64,000 nucleotides of DNA from Virgibacillus sp. NKC19-3 (GTDB lineage: Bacteria; Bacillota; Bacilli; Bacillales; Amphibacillaceae). The stretch spans positions 1,240,001 to 1,304,000 of the forward strand of contig NZ_JAGYHC010000001.1 of the NCBI RefSeq assembly GCF_019837165.1, read 5' to 3'. Positions 17,245 to 32,290 of the stretch are shown here, piece after piece (positions within the stretch are counted from its first letter, which is position 1; each line of letters begins with the position of its first letter). A program made the position numbers and the translations under genes. The notes under the pieces were generated by a model, which searched no databases, was not told where the DNA came from, and saw only the letters and a program-made list of their open reading frames with translations.

Positions 17245-18984
17245 ATGATAGAAGCTGAATACTACTGGAGAAATCGAGAGCTTCGACATCATGTAAACGT
17301 CATTGATGGCATCGAGGCACCGACATTAGTTTTAAAAAATAGTACCTATTTAAATACGTATACCAAGCAATGGCTGCAAGCAAACATTTGGGTGCATGAT
17401 GATCGGATCGTTTACGTGGGAGAAATGCTACCTGAAAAACAGGATGCAGTAGAAATGATAGATTGTGAGGGGAAATACCTGGTGCCGGGGTACATCGAGC
17501 CACACGCACATCCATCGCAATTGTACAATCCGGAAGAATTGGCATATCATGCTGCGAAGACGGGAACAACGACACTAGTGAATGATAATTTATTATGGCG
17601 TTTTTTGTTGGACAAAAAGAAAGCGTTTTCTGTATTAGAAGCGTTTGATGAATTGCCAATATCAATGTACTGGTGGGCACGTTTCGATTCACAAACAGCG
17701 CTTAAGGATGAGGATGCGTTATTTAATACAAAGGAGGTCCTATCATGGCTGTTGCATCCATCCGTTGTACAAGGCGGTGAATTAACTTCTTGGCCGCGCT
17801 TATTGGATGGGGGTGACCGGTTACTTCACTGGATACAGGAAGCAAAGCGACATAGAAAACCTGTAGAAGGGCATTTCCCAGGCGCATCGGAAAAGACGTT
17901 AACGAAAATGAAACTGTTTGGTGTGAATGCGGATCATGAGTCGATGACAGGGGAAGAGGTGATGAAACGCCTGCAGTTAGGCTATCAGGTTGCTCTTCGC
18001 CATTCTTCGATCAGACCGGATTTGCCGAAGCTTATTGAAGAAATTGTAGAAGCAGATCTACCAACCTATGAAAATCTAACGATGACTACAGATGGATCAA
18101 CACCAGAATTTTACGAAAATGGACTCTTAAATGTTTGTATTGAAATCGCTATTGATAAGGGGATTCCGTTAGAGGACGCCTATTTGATGGCAAGTTATAA
18201 TGCGGCAAAGCATTTCCGGCTGGAAGAACAGCTTGGTAGTATTGCGCCTGGACGTATTGCACACATTAATATTTTACGCGAAAAAAGCGATCCGCATCCG
18301 GAAAGTGTCTTGGCAAAAGGACAGTGGATCGTCAAAGTAAATGAAGCGCAGACGATCTCATCATCTATAGAGTGGGAAAAATACGGCATCAAGCCTTTTT
18401 ATGACGTAGATCTGAAGGAGACGGATTTACAATTTTCCGTTCCGATCGGTCTTGATATGGTAAATGAAGTTATTATAAAGCCATATGCCATTGAAATGGA
18501 TATCACACCGGAAACATTACCTGCGAATAAAAATGATGCTTTTCTATTACTGATGGATCGCAATGGGAAATGGCGTGTAAACACGACGATTCGCGGGTTT
18601 ACTAAAAAATTAGGAGGTTTGGCAAGTTCCTATTCCACCACGGGAGATCTCATCTTCATTGGAAAAAATAAATCTGATATGCTACTTGCAGGAAACCGCC
18701 TGAAAGAGATCGGTGGCGGAATCGTATTGGTTCATAATGAAGAAGTATTATTCGAATTGCCGCTTACGCTTGGAGGTGTCATGTTTGATGGAGAAATGCA
18801 TACGTTAATTGAAAAAGAAAAGGAACTTAAAAGAATTTTATCGGAATTTGGCTATTCTCATCATGATCCGGTCTATACCATATACTTTTTGTCATCTACC
18901 CATCTTCCATATATTCGCATAACACAGCGAGGTATCATAGATATAAAGAAAAAAGAAGTGCTATTTCCAGCTACGATGCGTTAG
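17245..18984 (+). CDS. Adenine deaminase family protein (YerA-like)
   Basis: A 579-residue amidohydrolase. The metal-binding PGYIEPHAHPSQ is followed by GTTTLVNDN, EGHFPGA, ADHESMTGEEV and the catalytic TMTTDGSTPEF. The C-terminal adenine-deaminase domain has GGIVLVHNEEVLFELPLTLGG. Family members deaminate adenine to hypoxanthine, releasing ammonia; YerA-type members are only putatively assigned. Start ATG 17245 follows GGAGAG and matches the B. subtilis length (~580); longer in-frame starts are at 17146 and 17224. Position after purD is conserved with B. subtilis and fits purine salvage. Confidence 0.85.
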   Translation: MIEAEYYWRNRELRHHVNVIDGIEAPTLVLKNSTYLNTYTKQWLQANIWVHDDRIVYVGEMLPEKQDAVEMIDCEGKYLVPGYIEPHAHPSQLYNPEELAYHAAKTGTTTLVNDNLLWRFLLDKKKAFSVLEAFDELPISMYWWARFDSQTALKDEDALFNTKEVLSWLLHPSVVQGGELTSWPRLLDGGDRLLHWIQEAKRHRKPVEGHFPGASEKTLTKMKLFGVNADHESMTGEEVMKRLQLGYQVALRHSSIRPDLPKLIEEIVEADLPTYENLTMTTDGSTPEFYENGLLNVCIEIAIDKGIPLEDAYLMASYNAAKHFRLEEQLGSIAPGRIAHINILREKSDPHPESVLAKGQWIVKVNEAQTISSSIEWEKYGIKPFYDVDLKETDLQFSVPIGLDMVNEVIIKPYAIEMDITPETLPANKNDAFLLLMDRNGKWRVNTTIRGFTKKLGGLASSYSTTGDLIFIGKNKSDMLLAGNRLKEIGGGIVLVHNEEVLFELPLTLGGVMFDGEMHTLIEKEKELKRILSEFGYSHHDPVYTIYFLSSTHLPYIRITQRGIIDIKKKEVLFPATMR

Positions 18985-19078
18985 AATATATGATAGAGTT
19001 TTGCATAGGTATCGAATAGAGGCTGTTCCATTTTGAACGAAACAGCAATCCAGAAACTTATGCAAAGGTGTTGGGAAT

Positions 19079-20152
19079 ATGCGAAGAACAGTTTATTTTG
19101 TACTGGTAGTGGTAGTGATACTTCTTACTGCTTGCTCCAATGAAGGAGATCACACGCAGGATAACGAGGCTAACAAGAATAAAGGGAAGGCAAACGCGGA
19201 AACGCCGGAGATACAGACCGATGAAGCGTCGGAGGCATTTGAAAATATGTTTCCGTTAACCGGGGAGAAGGCAAACGCGGAAGTTGATAATCGAATTGTT
19301 GGCGTCATGGTAAATAATCATGACGCGGCAAGACCACAATCCGGATTATCCCAGGCGGACATTGTTTTTGAAATTCTGGCTGAAGGGAATATTACACGTT
19401 TTTTAGCCCTTTATCAAAGTGAAATGCCAGAAGTAGTAGGACCTGTCCGAAGTGCGCGGGAATATTATTTTGAACTGGCGAATGAATATAACGCTTTATA
19501 TGTCTATCACGGAGCGGCTGATTTTGTTGATGATATGATTGAAAATAGAGGGATTGAACATTTGGATGGTTCTATCTATGATAACAATGGTATTCTATTT
19601 AAGCGGGAGTCTTTTCGAAAGGCACCACATAATTCCTATTTACAAGTTGCAGCTGTTTATGACTACGCAGCGCAAAAGGGATATGCTACAACGGCTACTT
19701 ATGATCACCTGCCCTTTTTAACGGAAGAAGAAGTGCAGGCTTTGTCGCAGGGAGATGCAAGACAAGTGGAAATCGCGTATGCAGATAACCCGGCGGAAAT
19801 AGTAGGTTTCCATTATGATGACAACAGTGAAAAATATATAAGATATAATGGTCAGGAGAAAACCGTTGATTTAAATGCTAGTGATCCTATCGAGGTGGAT
19901 AATGTATTTATGATAGAAGCTGAGCATGAAGTCATGGATGATGCAGGTCGTCGAGAAGTTGATCTAGTGTCCGGCGGGAATGGCTATCTAATCCAGAAAG
20001 GGAACATCAAGGAAGTTCAATGGGAGAATCAAAATGGAAGGATCATCCCGGTTAACGATGGTACTCCTGTTGGATTTGTTCCAGGTAAAACATGGGTCAA
20101 CGTCGTCCCAACAAGCCCAGGAATAGGACAGGCTGTAAGCATATCAAACTAG
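19079..20152 (+). CDS. DUF3048 lipoprotein (YerB-like)
   Basis: A 357-residue protein with a lipoprotein signal peptide (residues 1-18, lipobox LLTAC, lipidated Cys19), then an acidic low-complexity linker and the DUF3048 domain (VGVMVNNHDAARPQSGLSQADIVFE, VGPVRSAREYY). It should be anchored outside the membrane; its function is not established. The order yerA-yerB-yerC is as in B. subtilis. Ribosome site AGGTG. Confidence 0.88.
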   Translation: MRRTVYFVLVVVVILLTACSNEGDHTQDNEANKNKGKANAETPEIQTDEASEAFENMFPLTGEKANAEVDNRIVGVMVNNHDAARPQSGLSQADIVFEILAEGNITRFLALYQSEMPEVVGPVRSAREYYFELANEYNALYVYHGAADFVDDMIENRGIEHLDGSIYDNNGILFKRESFRKAPHNSYLQVAAVYDYAAQKGYATTATYDHLPFLTEEEVQALSQGDARQVEIAYADNPAEIVGFHYDDNSEKYIRYNGQEKTVDLNASDPIEVDNVFMIEAEHEVMDDAGRREVDLVSGGNGYLIQKGNIKEVQWENQNGRIIPVNDGTPVGFVPGKTWVNVVPTSPGIGQAVSISN

Positions 20153-20173
20153 TAAAGAGCAGGAGGAGTATGA

Positions 20174-20470
20174 TTGCAAATTGATAAATTACGAGGAGAA
20201 CAATTAAATCAGTTGTTTGACGCCATACTGTCATTAAAGGACCGGGAAGAATGCTATCAATTTTTCGATGATATTGCTACAATGTCAGAAATACATTCGA
20301 TCTCCCAGCGTCTGCAAGTGGCAAAGATGCTAACAGAAGGGTATACGTATACGGTCATTGAAAATGAAACAAATGCATCAACGGCAACTATCTCGCGTGT
20401 GCGCAGAGCACTTAATTATGGAAGTGATGGCTACCAAATCGTATTGGATCGAATATTGGAAGAAAAATGA
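20174..20470 (+). CDS. YerC/TrpR-superfamily DNA-binding protein
   Basis: A 98-residue small regulator of the TrpR-like YerC/YecD family. The helix-turn-helix is readable as MLTEGYTYTVIENETNASTATISRVRRALNYG. The start is TTG 20174, preceded by AGGAGGAG. Targets are not known from the sequence. It ends before a terminator that separates it from pcrB. Confidence 0.88.
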   Translation: MQIDKLRGEQLNQLFDAILSLKDREECYQFFDDIATMSEIHSISQRLQVAKMLTEGYTYTVIENETNASTATISRVRRALNYGSDGYQIVLDRILEEK

Positions 20471-20557
20471 ACGTGTCATGTTATGTCAGTCATAGCCCTA
20501 TTAAAACCATTGCTGTGCGAGGATCATGTCATGTATAATGATGTACTGTGAATTAAC

Positions 20558-20583
20558 CGCTGCCTATTAGGGTGGCGTTTTTT
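20558..20583 (+). terminator. Terminator after yerC
   Basis: CGCTGCC (20558-20564) pairs with GGTGGCG (20571-20577), including two G-U pairs, followed by TTTTTT. The rest of the 330-base gap 20471-20800 shows nothing clear apart from the pcrB ribosome site. Confidence 0.65.
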
Positions 20584-20800
20584 CGTGACTAGCGGTGACA
20601 AGGTATGTGTATCTAACGAACAATAAAGGAAATGAACTTAAAAAGCGAGATAATCGACGTGATCGTGCGAGGAATCAACCGCGCAGCTAAGGATCCCCCT
20701 ACAAGCCCCCTAACATTAAAAAAGATTCACATATCCCTAAATTCCAAGCGCAATTTTTGGTATAATAATAAAAGGATTATCATATTGGAGGATTTGACCT

Positions 20801-21484
20801 TTGCAGACTACGTTGAACGAATGGAAGCACATATTTAAGCTCGATCCGGCCAAGGAAATTTCAGATGCGCATCTTGAGATGGTTTGTGAGTCAGGAACAG
20901 ATGCAGTCATTGTTGGTGGAACAGATAATGTGACATTGGATGGCGTGCTTGATTTACTCATGCGCATTCGTCGCTATAGTGTCCCGTGCATATTGGAAAT
21001 TTCTAGGATGGAGGCAATTGCTCCGGGGTTTGATTATTATTTTATCCCTATGGTGATGAATTCCAATGTGAAAAAGTGGATGATGGACATGCAGCATCAG
21101 GCGATTAAACAATACAGAGAACTGATGAATTGGAAGGACATATTTTTTGAAGGGTATTGTATTTTAAATAAAGACGCAAAAGCCTTCACCCATACGAACA
21201 GTTTTATGCCGGATGATGAGGACGTGATGGCATATGCTTATATGGCGGAGCATGTATTTCATTTGCCGATTTTTTATATGGAATACAGTGGAAAATATGG
21301 GGAACCTAAGCTTATTGAACAAGTGAAAAGGCAACTTGTATCTACATTGCTATTTTATGGTGGAGGGATCGAAAACGATTCTCAAGCACGTGAGATGAAA
21401 GAGCATGCGGATGTGATTATTGTAGGGAATCGTATTTATACAGATATAGAAGAAGCGCTTAAAACAGTGAAAGCAGTTAGATAA
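20801..21484 (+). CDS. pcrB: Heptaprenylglyceryl phosphate synthase PcrB
   Basis: A 227-residue TIM-barrel prenyltransferase. It attaches heptaprenyl diphosphate to sn-glycerol-1-phosphate in Bacillales. Landmarks are [48 protein letters not shown] and LFYGGGIEN...ADVIIVGN for phosphate binding. The start is TTG 20801 ([10 protein letters not shown]) behind GGAGG. It lies three bases before the longest pcrA frame, a conserved pairing. Confidence 0.93.
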   Translation: MQTTLNEWKHIFKLDPAKEISDAHLEMVCESGTDAVIVGGTDNVTLDGVLDLLMRIRRYSVPCILEISRMEAIAPGFDYYFIPMVMNSNVKKWMMDMQHQAIKQYRELMNWKDIFFEGYCILNKDAKAFTHTNSFMPDDEDVMAYAYMAEHVFHLPIFYMEYSGKYGEPKLIEQVKRQLVSTLLFYGGGIENDSQAREMKEHADVIIVGNRIYTDIEEALKTVKAVR

Positions 21485-21510
21485 TATTGGTTCAGAGAGC
21501 GGGTGTAAAC

Positions 21511-26860
<5,350 letters not shown>

Positions 26861-26921
26861 AAGAAGTATGACCAGTCCATAAAACGCAATCGAAATTTTG
26901 TAAGGAAATAGTCTTACATGT

Positions 26922-26984
26922 AAAATCAGTCCTTTTTAGCAATTTCGCTTCAAAAATGGGCTGATTTTCCTCTATTAGGAAAAT
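26922..26984 (+). terminator. Overlapping hairpins after camS
   Basis: AAAATCAGTCC (26922-26932) can pair with GGGCTGATTTT (about 26958-26968), and ATTTTCCT (26964-26971) with AGGAAAAT (26977-26984). One or both probably end the camS transcript; the T tract is weak. Confidence 0.45.
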
Positions 26985-27064
26985 CGGAAATTTTTTAGGG
27001 TGTTTTTATGCTAAAAATCGTATATAATTGCTATGATTTTCCCAATATGAATTATCTGAAAGTA

Positions 27065-27073
27065 TGTTATAAT
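27065..27073 (+). promoter_or_regulatory. Extended -10 promoter of the peptide-regulator operon
   Basis: TGTTATAAT is an extended -10 element (TGnTATAAT). No good -35 is seen at the right distance, which is typical for extended -10 or activator-dependent promoters. Transcription would start near 27080. Confidence 0.5.
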
Positions 27074-27091
27074 AGACACATATTAGAAAAA

Positions 27092-27107
27092 CTTGGTAGC
27101 TACCAAG
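27092..27107. promoter_or_regulatory. Perfect 16-bp palindrome, candidate operator
   Basis: CTTGGTAGCTACCAAG is a perfect palindrome with no spacer, about 20 bases downstream of the -10 and 34 bases before the regulator start. Because it has no loop it is more likely a dimeric protein-binding site than an RNA hairpin. The XRE-type regulator encoded next is the obvious candidate to bind it. Confidence 0.5.
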
Positions 27108-27141
27108 GAAATGAAATTCATGTGATGTTAGGGTGAGGACA

Positions 27142-28410
27142 TTGGTAGAGATCGGATCCTTTATCAAATTACAACGACGCAAAAAGGAAATGACACAGGG
27201 AGAATTAGCGAAAGGCGTAGTTTCTTTGTCCTATTTATCCAAGATAGAAAATAAGAAAACAGAAGCAAGCCCGGAGGTCATCCAAATGCTATGTACCCGC
27301 CTGGGCATCCAATTAGACAACGAATTGGAAACGACGATTCAGGAAAAATGTAAAGAGTGGTACAGTATGTTATTTGCTGTAAATGATAAAGAAGAGATTA
27401 TTGAGAAATACCATGAAGTGCAAGCCTTAATGGACACAAATCTCACGAATAGCTTATTATTGTTTGAGATTCATAAAGTGAGGTATTACCTGGTCCTGGG
27501 AGAATTTGAGAAAGCGTTGGATAAGATTAATGAGTTGAATGAAGTATCCAGTTCATTTGATAATTTACATCAGTTTTATTGGTTTAAGTTTCGCGGGAAT
27601 TATAATTCTTTAAATGGTGATTTTAATGAGGCGATGAGACTATACAGATTAGCGGAGGAGAGGCAAAATCAATTTGAATTGGAAGATAAAGAATTAGGTG
27701 ATTTGCAATATACGATTGCAGTAACGCATAGTAAGCTCCGAAACACCTTGGAAGTAATTGATTATGCAAGTAAGGCAATGGATATTTTTCAACGCGAATA
27801 TAATTTTATTCGCTGTGCCCAGTGTCATATTTTATTAGGAATTTCATACTCTAGAATTAAGATGTACGATAAAGCTATTAAAAATTATAACATAGCAAAA
27901 CACTTAGCCGAGTTAAATAAAAACAGACAAGTAATTCAATTGACGAATCATAATTTAGGATCGTTGTACTCCACAATTGGTAATACCGAAGAGGCCATTA
28001 AGTATTTTGTGAATGTAGTAGATGATATAGAAGTTCATTTGAATGAAAGACTTGCTGCAATCACCTCATTAATAAAAGAGTATTATAATATTAAGGATTA
28101 TGAAAAAACAAGGTTTATGATTAATAAGGCGAAAGAGATATTAGATTTGGCAAAAGATGATTATTATTATCAACTATATAATTATATTATTCAAACATAT
28201 ACGTATGCCCTAAATAAAGAGCATGATAAGTTTAGATCGATAGTTACAGATAAATTTATACCTTACTTAAAGAAGCATAATGATTACGGTAATTTGGTTG
28301 TTTATTCAAATATGCTGGGTAGTCATTTTGAAGAGCTAGGTAAGTATAAAGAATCTGTTAAATACTATAAACTCGCGAATCAAACATATGAGGGGTTAAT
28401 CAATATTTAA
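27142..28410 (+). CDS. XRE-TPR regulator of the RRNPP peptide-receptor type
   Basis: A 422-residue protein. Residues ~1-60 are an XRE helix-turn-helix (IKLQRRKKEMTQGELAKGVVSLSYLSKIENKKT). The remainder is all-helical tetratricopeptide repeats, clear in AIKNYNIAKHLAELNKNRQ and LGSLYSTIGNTEEAIKYF. This is the architecture of NprR, PlcR and other RRNPP receptors, which bind re-imported signal peptides. TTG 27142 (MVEIGSFIK) has AGGGTG just upstream; GTG 27133 is the alternative. The gene is more AT-rich than its neighbours, hinting at acquisition. It is followed after 13 bases by a repeat-bearing secreted peptide gene, its likely cognate signal. Confidence 0.85.
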   Translation: MVEIGSFIKLQRRKKEMTQGELAKGVVSLSYLSKIENKKTEASPEVIQMLCTRLGIQLDNELETTIQEKCKEWYSMLFAVNDKEEIIEKYHEVQALMDTNLTNSLLLFEIHKVRYYLVLGEFEKALDKINELNEVSSSFDNLHQFYWFKFRGNYNSLNGDFNEAMRLYRLAEERQNQFELEDKELGDLQYTIAVTHSKLRNTLEVIDYASKAMDIFQREYNFIRCAQCHILLGISYSRIKMYDKAIKNYNIAKHLAELNKNRQVIQLTNHNLGSLYSTIGNTEEAIKYFVNVVDDIEVHLNERLAAITSLIKEYYNIKDYEKTRFMINKAKEILDLAKDDYYYQLYNYIIQTYTYALNKEHDKFRSIVTDKFIPYLKKHNDYGNLVVYSNMLGSHFEELGKYKESVKYYKLANQTYEGLINI

Positions 28411-28423
28411 AGGGGGGATAAAT

Positions 28424-28873
28424 ATGAAGAAATTCTTAGTTTCTGTAGGATTAGGAACTGTTTTTGTAGCAAGCTTCTTATTCGCAGAAGACCATCAGTC
28501 AACTGATCTAACTATGAATGTAGAACCAAGTATTTTATCAGCTGACAGCCCTGCTGAATTGGCTATGAATGTAGAACCAAGTATTTTATCAGCTGACAGC
28601 CCTGCTGAATTGGCTATGAATGTAGAACCAAGTATTTTATCAGCTGACAGCCCTGCTGAATTGGCTATGAATGTAGAACCAAGCATTTTATCAGTTGACA
28701 GTCCTGCTGAATTAGCTATGAATGTAGAACCAAGTATTTTATCAGTTGACAGTCCTGCTGAATTGGCTATGAATGTAGAACCAAGCATTTTATCAGTTGA
28801 CAGTCCTGCTGAATTAGCTATGAATGTAGAACCAAGTGTCTTATCAGTCGAACAACCTAGCGCCCTTTTATAA
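28424..28873 (+). CDS. Secreted multi-copy peptide pheromone precursor (probable)
   Basis: A 149-residue protein. Residues 1-21 are a Sec signal peptide (MKKFLVSVGLGTVFVASFLFA) and 22-30 a short spacer. Residues 31-149 are seven back-to-back 17-residue units. Units 1-3 read MNVEPSILSADSPAELA, units 4-6 have Val for Ala at position 10, and unit 7 is diverged at its end (VLSVEQPSALL). MNVEPS, LS and P are invariant. The gene has a very strong ribosome site (AAGGGGGG) and follows an XRE-TPR receptor gene, so a processed signal peptide is the best reading. The mature peptide is unknown. A structural or surface repeat protein is less likely given size and context. Confidence 0.75.
   Translation: MKKFLVSVGLGTVFVASFLFAEDHQSTDLTMNVEPSILSADSPAELAMNVEPSILSADSPAELAMNVEPSILSADSPAELAMNVEPSILSVDSPAELAMNVEPSILSVDSPAELAMNVEPSILSVDSPAELAMNVEPSVLSVEQPSALL
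28514..28870 (+). repeat. Seven tandem 51-bp repeats in the peptide gene
   Basis: Units begin at 28514, 28565, 28616, 28667, 28718, 28769 and 28820. Units 1-3 are identical, units 4 and 6 are identical to each other, and unit 5 differs from them by only two silent changes. Unit 7 is diverged in its second half. The pattern indicates recent duplication and homogenisation. Confidence 0.95.
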
Positions 28874-28928
28874 ATGTTGAAGGATGCTAGTCCGTAATTT
28901 TTTTACCCTATTACTATATGATGGAGTT

Positions 28929-28967
28929 GCCTGAAATAGTGTGGAAGCTATTTCAGGCCTTTTTTTG
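28929..28967 (+). terminator. Terminator of the peptide-regulator operon
   Basis: GCCTGAAATAG (28929-28939) and CTATTTCAGGC (28948-28958) form a perfect 11-bp stem followed by CTTTTTTT. It closes the two-gene unit. Confidence 0.9.
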
Positions 28968-29002
28968 TTTTCATCAAGCAGAAACCGAAATCAACCAATT
29001 AG

Positions 29003-29032
29003 TTGCGAAAGCATGTCTAATTCTGCTATTAT
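29003..29032 (+). promoter_or_regulatory. Sigma-A promoter of gatCAB
   Basis: TTGCGA (29003-29008) and TATTAT (29027-29032) are 18 bases apart. The unit starts about 50 bases before gatC. Confidence 0.6.
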
Positions 29033-29081
29033 CAATAGTATTGTGAGAGTTATCTAAGGCCCTTTTTTGGAGGTGTAGGAT

Positions 29082-29372
29082 ATGACAGATATTTCAAAGG
29101 ATCAGGTGAAGCATGTCGCGCATTTGGCACGGCTTGCAGTTAGTGATGAAGAAGCGGAAAAACTGACAACGGAATTAGGATCCATGATTCATTTTGCGGA
29201 TCAGTTAAATGAACTCGATACAACAGATATCGAACCAACTATTTATGATCAAGAACATTTGAATGTATTGCGCAAGGACGAGCCGAAACGATGGACAAAG
29301 AAAGAGGAAGCATTGAAAAACGCTCCCGACAAACAGGCTGGTCATTTCAAAGTGCCATCGATATTGGAGTAG
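29082..29372 (+). CDS. gatC: Asp/Glu-tRNA amidotransferase subunit C
   Basis: A 96-residue GatC, the small linker subunit of the GatCAB transamidosome that converts Glu-tRNA(Gln) or Asp-tRNA(Asn). QVKHVAHLARLAVSDEEAEKLTTELGSMI and LNVLRKDEP are typical. Ribosome site GGAGGTG; gatA follows after 12 bases. Confidence 0.95.
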   Translation: MTDISKDQVKHVAHLARLAVSDEEAEKLTTELGSMIHFADQLNELDTTDIEPTIYDQEHLNVLRKDEPKRWTKKEEALKNAPDKQAGHFKVPSILE

Positions 29373-29384
29373 GGAGGATAGATT

Positions 29385-30860
29385 ATGTCATTATTTGACT
29401 ACAGTATAAAGGAATTAGAAGAAAAGCTACATACGAAAGAGATCTCAGTAGAAGACCTGGTCGATATTTCTTATAATCGTATTAGAGAAGTAGATGATCA
29501 AGTGAAGGCCTTTTTGACATTGAATGAAGAAAAAGCACGCGGGCAAGCGAAGGAACTTGATAAAACGGCAAGTGATGACCGGTTGAATCGTCTGTTCGGG
29601 ATGCCAAGTGGTATTAAAGATAACATCGTCACAATGGGTCTTCGGACAACTTGTGCGAGTCAATTTTTAAGAAACTTTGACGACCCGCTCTATGATGCAA
29701 CTGTGATGAATAAGTTAAACGCGGAAAAAGCGATTACAATTGGAAAACTGAATATGGACGAATTTGCTATGGGTTCTTCCAACGAAAACTCAGGATTTGA
29801 TGCTGCGCGTAATCCATGGAATACCGATTATGTACCAGGTGGATCCAGTGGTGGTTCCGCTGCTTCCGTAGCAGCCGGAGAAGTGGTATTTAGTTTAGGG
29901 TCAGATACAGGTGGATCGATTCGTCAACCAGCATCATTTTGTGGTGTGGTAGGCATGAAACCAACGTATGGTCGCGTTTCGCGTTTTGGCTTGGTTGCAT
30001 TTGCATCATCCCTTGATCAAATCGGACCGGTCACTCGTACAGTAGAGGATAATGCGAGGGTACTTGAAGTAATCTCAGGCTATGATACAAATGACTCCAC
30101 AAGTGCGGATGTGGAAGTGCCGGCGTTTACGGATGCTCTGACCAATGATATAAAAGGATTGAAAATAGCCGTACCAAAAGAATATCTTGGTGAAGGTGTC
30201 TCCGAAGAAGTGAAAGAATCCGTGAAACGGGCGCTGGATGTATATGAGTCATTGGGGGCTTCGTGGGAAGAAGTTTCCCTGCCGCATACGAAGTACGCCA
30301 TTTCCGCTTATTATATTATCGCGTCATCAGAAGCGTCTGCGAACCTTGCCCGTTTTGACGGTGTACGTTATGGAACACGTTCATCGAATGCTACCAATAT
30401 GATGGATATGTTCAAACTGTCTCGCAGTGAAGGCTTCGGAGAAGAAGTAAAACGGCGTATTATGTTGGGGACATTTGCACTTAGCTCCGGCTATTATGAT
30501 GCCTATTACAAAAAAGCACAAAAAGTACGTACACTATTTAAAAATGATTTTGATGCGGTCTTTAACGATTATGATGTCGTAATCGGTCCAACAACCCCAA
30601 CGCCTGCATTTAAGATTGGGGAAAAGACTGATGATCCATTGACCATGTATACCAATGATATTTTAACGATTCCAGTGAATTTGGCAGGTTTACCGGGGAT
30701 CTCACTCCCTTGTGGATTTTCCGATGATGGACTCCCATTCGGCCTGCAAATTATTGGAAAACATTTTGATGAGCGTACCGTCTATCAGGCGGCATATGCG
30801 TATGAACAAGCAACAGATCACCATACAAAACGACCTCAATTAGGAGGTGCCAATGCATAA
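29385..30860 (+). CDS. gatA: Glutamyl-tRNA(Gln) amidotransferase subunit A
   Basis: A 491-residue amidase-signature enzyme that frees ammonia from glutamine for GatB. The catalytic Lys is in SGIKDNIVT, and the Ser-cisSer pair lies in [16 protein letters not shown]...[16 protein letters not shown]. This glutaminase is intact, unlike that of the PurF encoded upstream, so loss of glutaminase function is not general in this genome segment. The stop overlaps the gatB start. Confidence 0.97.
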   Translation: MSLFDYSIKELEEKLHTKEISVEDLVDISYNRIREVDDQVKAFLTLNEEKARGQAKELDKTASDDRLNRLFGMPSGIKDNIVTMGLRTTCASQFLRNFDDPLYDATVMNKLNAEKAITIGKLNMDEFAMGSSNENSGFDAARNPWNTDYVPGGSSGGSAASVAAGEVVFSLGSDTGGSIRQPASFCGVVGMKPTYGRVSRFGLVAFASSLDQIGPVTRTVEDNARVLEVISGYDTNDSTSADVEVPAFTDALTNDIKGLKIAVPKEYLGEGVSEEVKESVKRALDVYESLGASWEEVSLPHTKYAISAYYIIASSEASANLARFDGVRYGTRSSNATNMMDMFKLSRSEGFGEEVKRRIMLGTFALSSGYYDAYYKKAQKVRTLFKNDFDAVFNDYDVVIGPTTPTPAFKIGEKTDDPLTMYTNDILTIPVNLAGLPGISLPCGFSDDGLPFGLQIIGKHFDERTVYQAAYAYEQATDHHTKRPQLGGANA

Positions 30861-32290
30861 TGAATTTTGAAACAGTTATTGGACTTGAAGTTCATGTGGA
30901 ATTAAAAACAAAATCGAAAATATTTAGTCCCAGTCCAAATAATTTCGGTGCTGAACCGAATACAAATGTGAATCCAATTGATTTAGGTTATCCGGGCACA
31001 CTTCCTGTGGTAAACGAAGAAGCGATTAATTTCGCTATGAAAGCTGCGATGGCATTAAACTGCGAAATCGCGGAATATACGAAATTTGACCGGAAAAACT
31101 ATTATTATCCGGATAATCCAAAGGCCTATCAGATTTCTCAATTTGATAAACCAATAGGAGAAAACGGTTGGATCGAAGTCGAAGTTCATGGGAAGAAAAA
31201 GCGTCTCGGGATTACACGCCTGCACCTTGAAGAAGATGCAGGTAAATTGACCCACGGGGAAGACGGCTATTCCTTCATCGATTTTAACCGGCAAGGCACG
31301 CCATTAATTGAAATTGTATCGGAGCCGGATATGAGCACACCGGAAGAAGCGTATGCATATTTGGAGAAGCTGAAAAATATCATACAGTATACAGGTGTGT
31401 CCGACGTGAAAATGGAAGAAGGGTCCTTGCGATGTGATGCTAATATTTCACTAAGACCAATTGGTCAGGAAACATTCGGAGAAAAAGTGGAATTGAAAAA
31501 CCTGAATTCCTTTGCCTTTGTACAAAAAGGGCTTGAATTTGAAGAAAAACGTCAGGAGAAAGCGTTATTATCCGGTGGAGAGATTCTGCAGGAGACACGG
31601 CGCTATGACGAGAAGACGAAAGAAACGATTCTCATGCGTGTAAAAGAAGGATCTGATGACTACCGTTACTTCCCGGAACCAGATCTTTTGCCGCTATTTA
31701 TTGATGAGGAATGGAAAGAACGAATCCGGGGAGAAATTCCGGAGCTTCCGGATGCAAGGAAAGAACGCTACATGGAGGAACTGGGATTGTCGGAATATGA
31801 TGCTGCTGTTTTAACGAATTCCAAGCAGATGGCTGACTTTTTCGAAGAGGCAGTACAGCATGGTGCCGCTATTAAGCAGGCTTCAAACTGGTTAATGGGT
31901 GAAGTTTCGGCCTACATGAACAAGCACCAGAAAGAGCTTAACGACCTACAGGTAACTCCTCAAAGTTTAGCCGACATGATTCAATTGATCGAGGATGGCA
32001 CGTTATCTTCGAAGATGGCGAAGAAGGTGTTCGCTGAATTAGTTGAAAATGGCGGTGATCCGGAGACAATTGTGAAAGAAAAAGGACTTGTCCAAATTTC
32101 CGATGAAGGTCAGTTAAAAGAAATTATCTCGGGTGTTCTGGATGAAAATGAACAATCCATCAGTGATTACAAAGATGGCAAAGGAAAAGCGTTAGGCTTC
32201 CTTGTCGGACAGGTTATGAAAGCAAGCAAAGGTCAGGCCAATCCACCTATGGTTAATAAGATTCTTGTAGAAGAAATCGATAAACGATAA
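30860..32290 (+). CDS. gatB: Asp/Glu-tRNA amidotransferase subunit B
   Basis: A 476-residue GatB, which binds and phosphorylates the mischarged t[51 protein letters not shown] and the C-terminal YqeY-like tail ([21 protein letters not shown]) are present. Start ATG overlaps the gatA stop by one base. Confidence 0.97.
   Translation: MNFETVIGLEVHVELKTKSKIFSPSPNNFGAEPNTNVNPIDLGYPGTLPVVNEEAINFAMKAAMALNCEIAEYTKFDRKNYYYPDNPKAYQISQFDKPIGENGWIEVEVHGKKKRLGITRLHLEEDAGKLTHGEDGYSFIDFNRQGTPLIEIVSEPDMSTPEEAYAYLEKLKNIIQYTGVSDVKMEEGSLRCDANISLRPIGQETFGEKVELKNLNSFAFVQKGLEFEEKRQEKALLSGGEILQETRRYDEKTKETILMRVKEGSDDYRYFPEPDLLPLFIDEEWKERIRGEIPELPDARKERYMEELGLSEYDAAVLTNSKQMADFFEEAVQHGAAIKQASNWLMGEVSAYMNKHQKELNDLQVTPQSLADMIQLIEDGTLSSKMAKKVFAELVENGGDPETIVKEKGLVQISDEGQLKEIISGVLDENEQSISDYKDGKGKALGFLVGQVMKASKGQANPPMVNKILVEEIDKR

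Noticed and set aside
20632-20838. A 68-residue frame upstream of pcrB
   Set aside because: It overlaps the pcrB ribosome site and start, lacks its own ribosome site and has no recognisable domain.
28495-28788. A minus-strand repetitive frame opposite the pheromone precursor
   Set aside because: It is the complement of the 51-bp repeats; it has no ribosome site, and the plus-strand gene has a signal peptide and strong ribosome site.
28514-28870. Regular direct repeats resembling a CRISPR array
   Set aside because: The units are contiguous with no unique spacers, and they are in frame within one open reading frame with a signal peptide.
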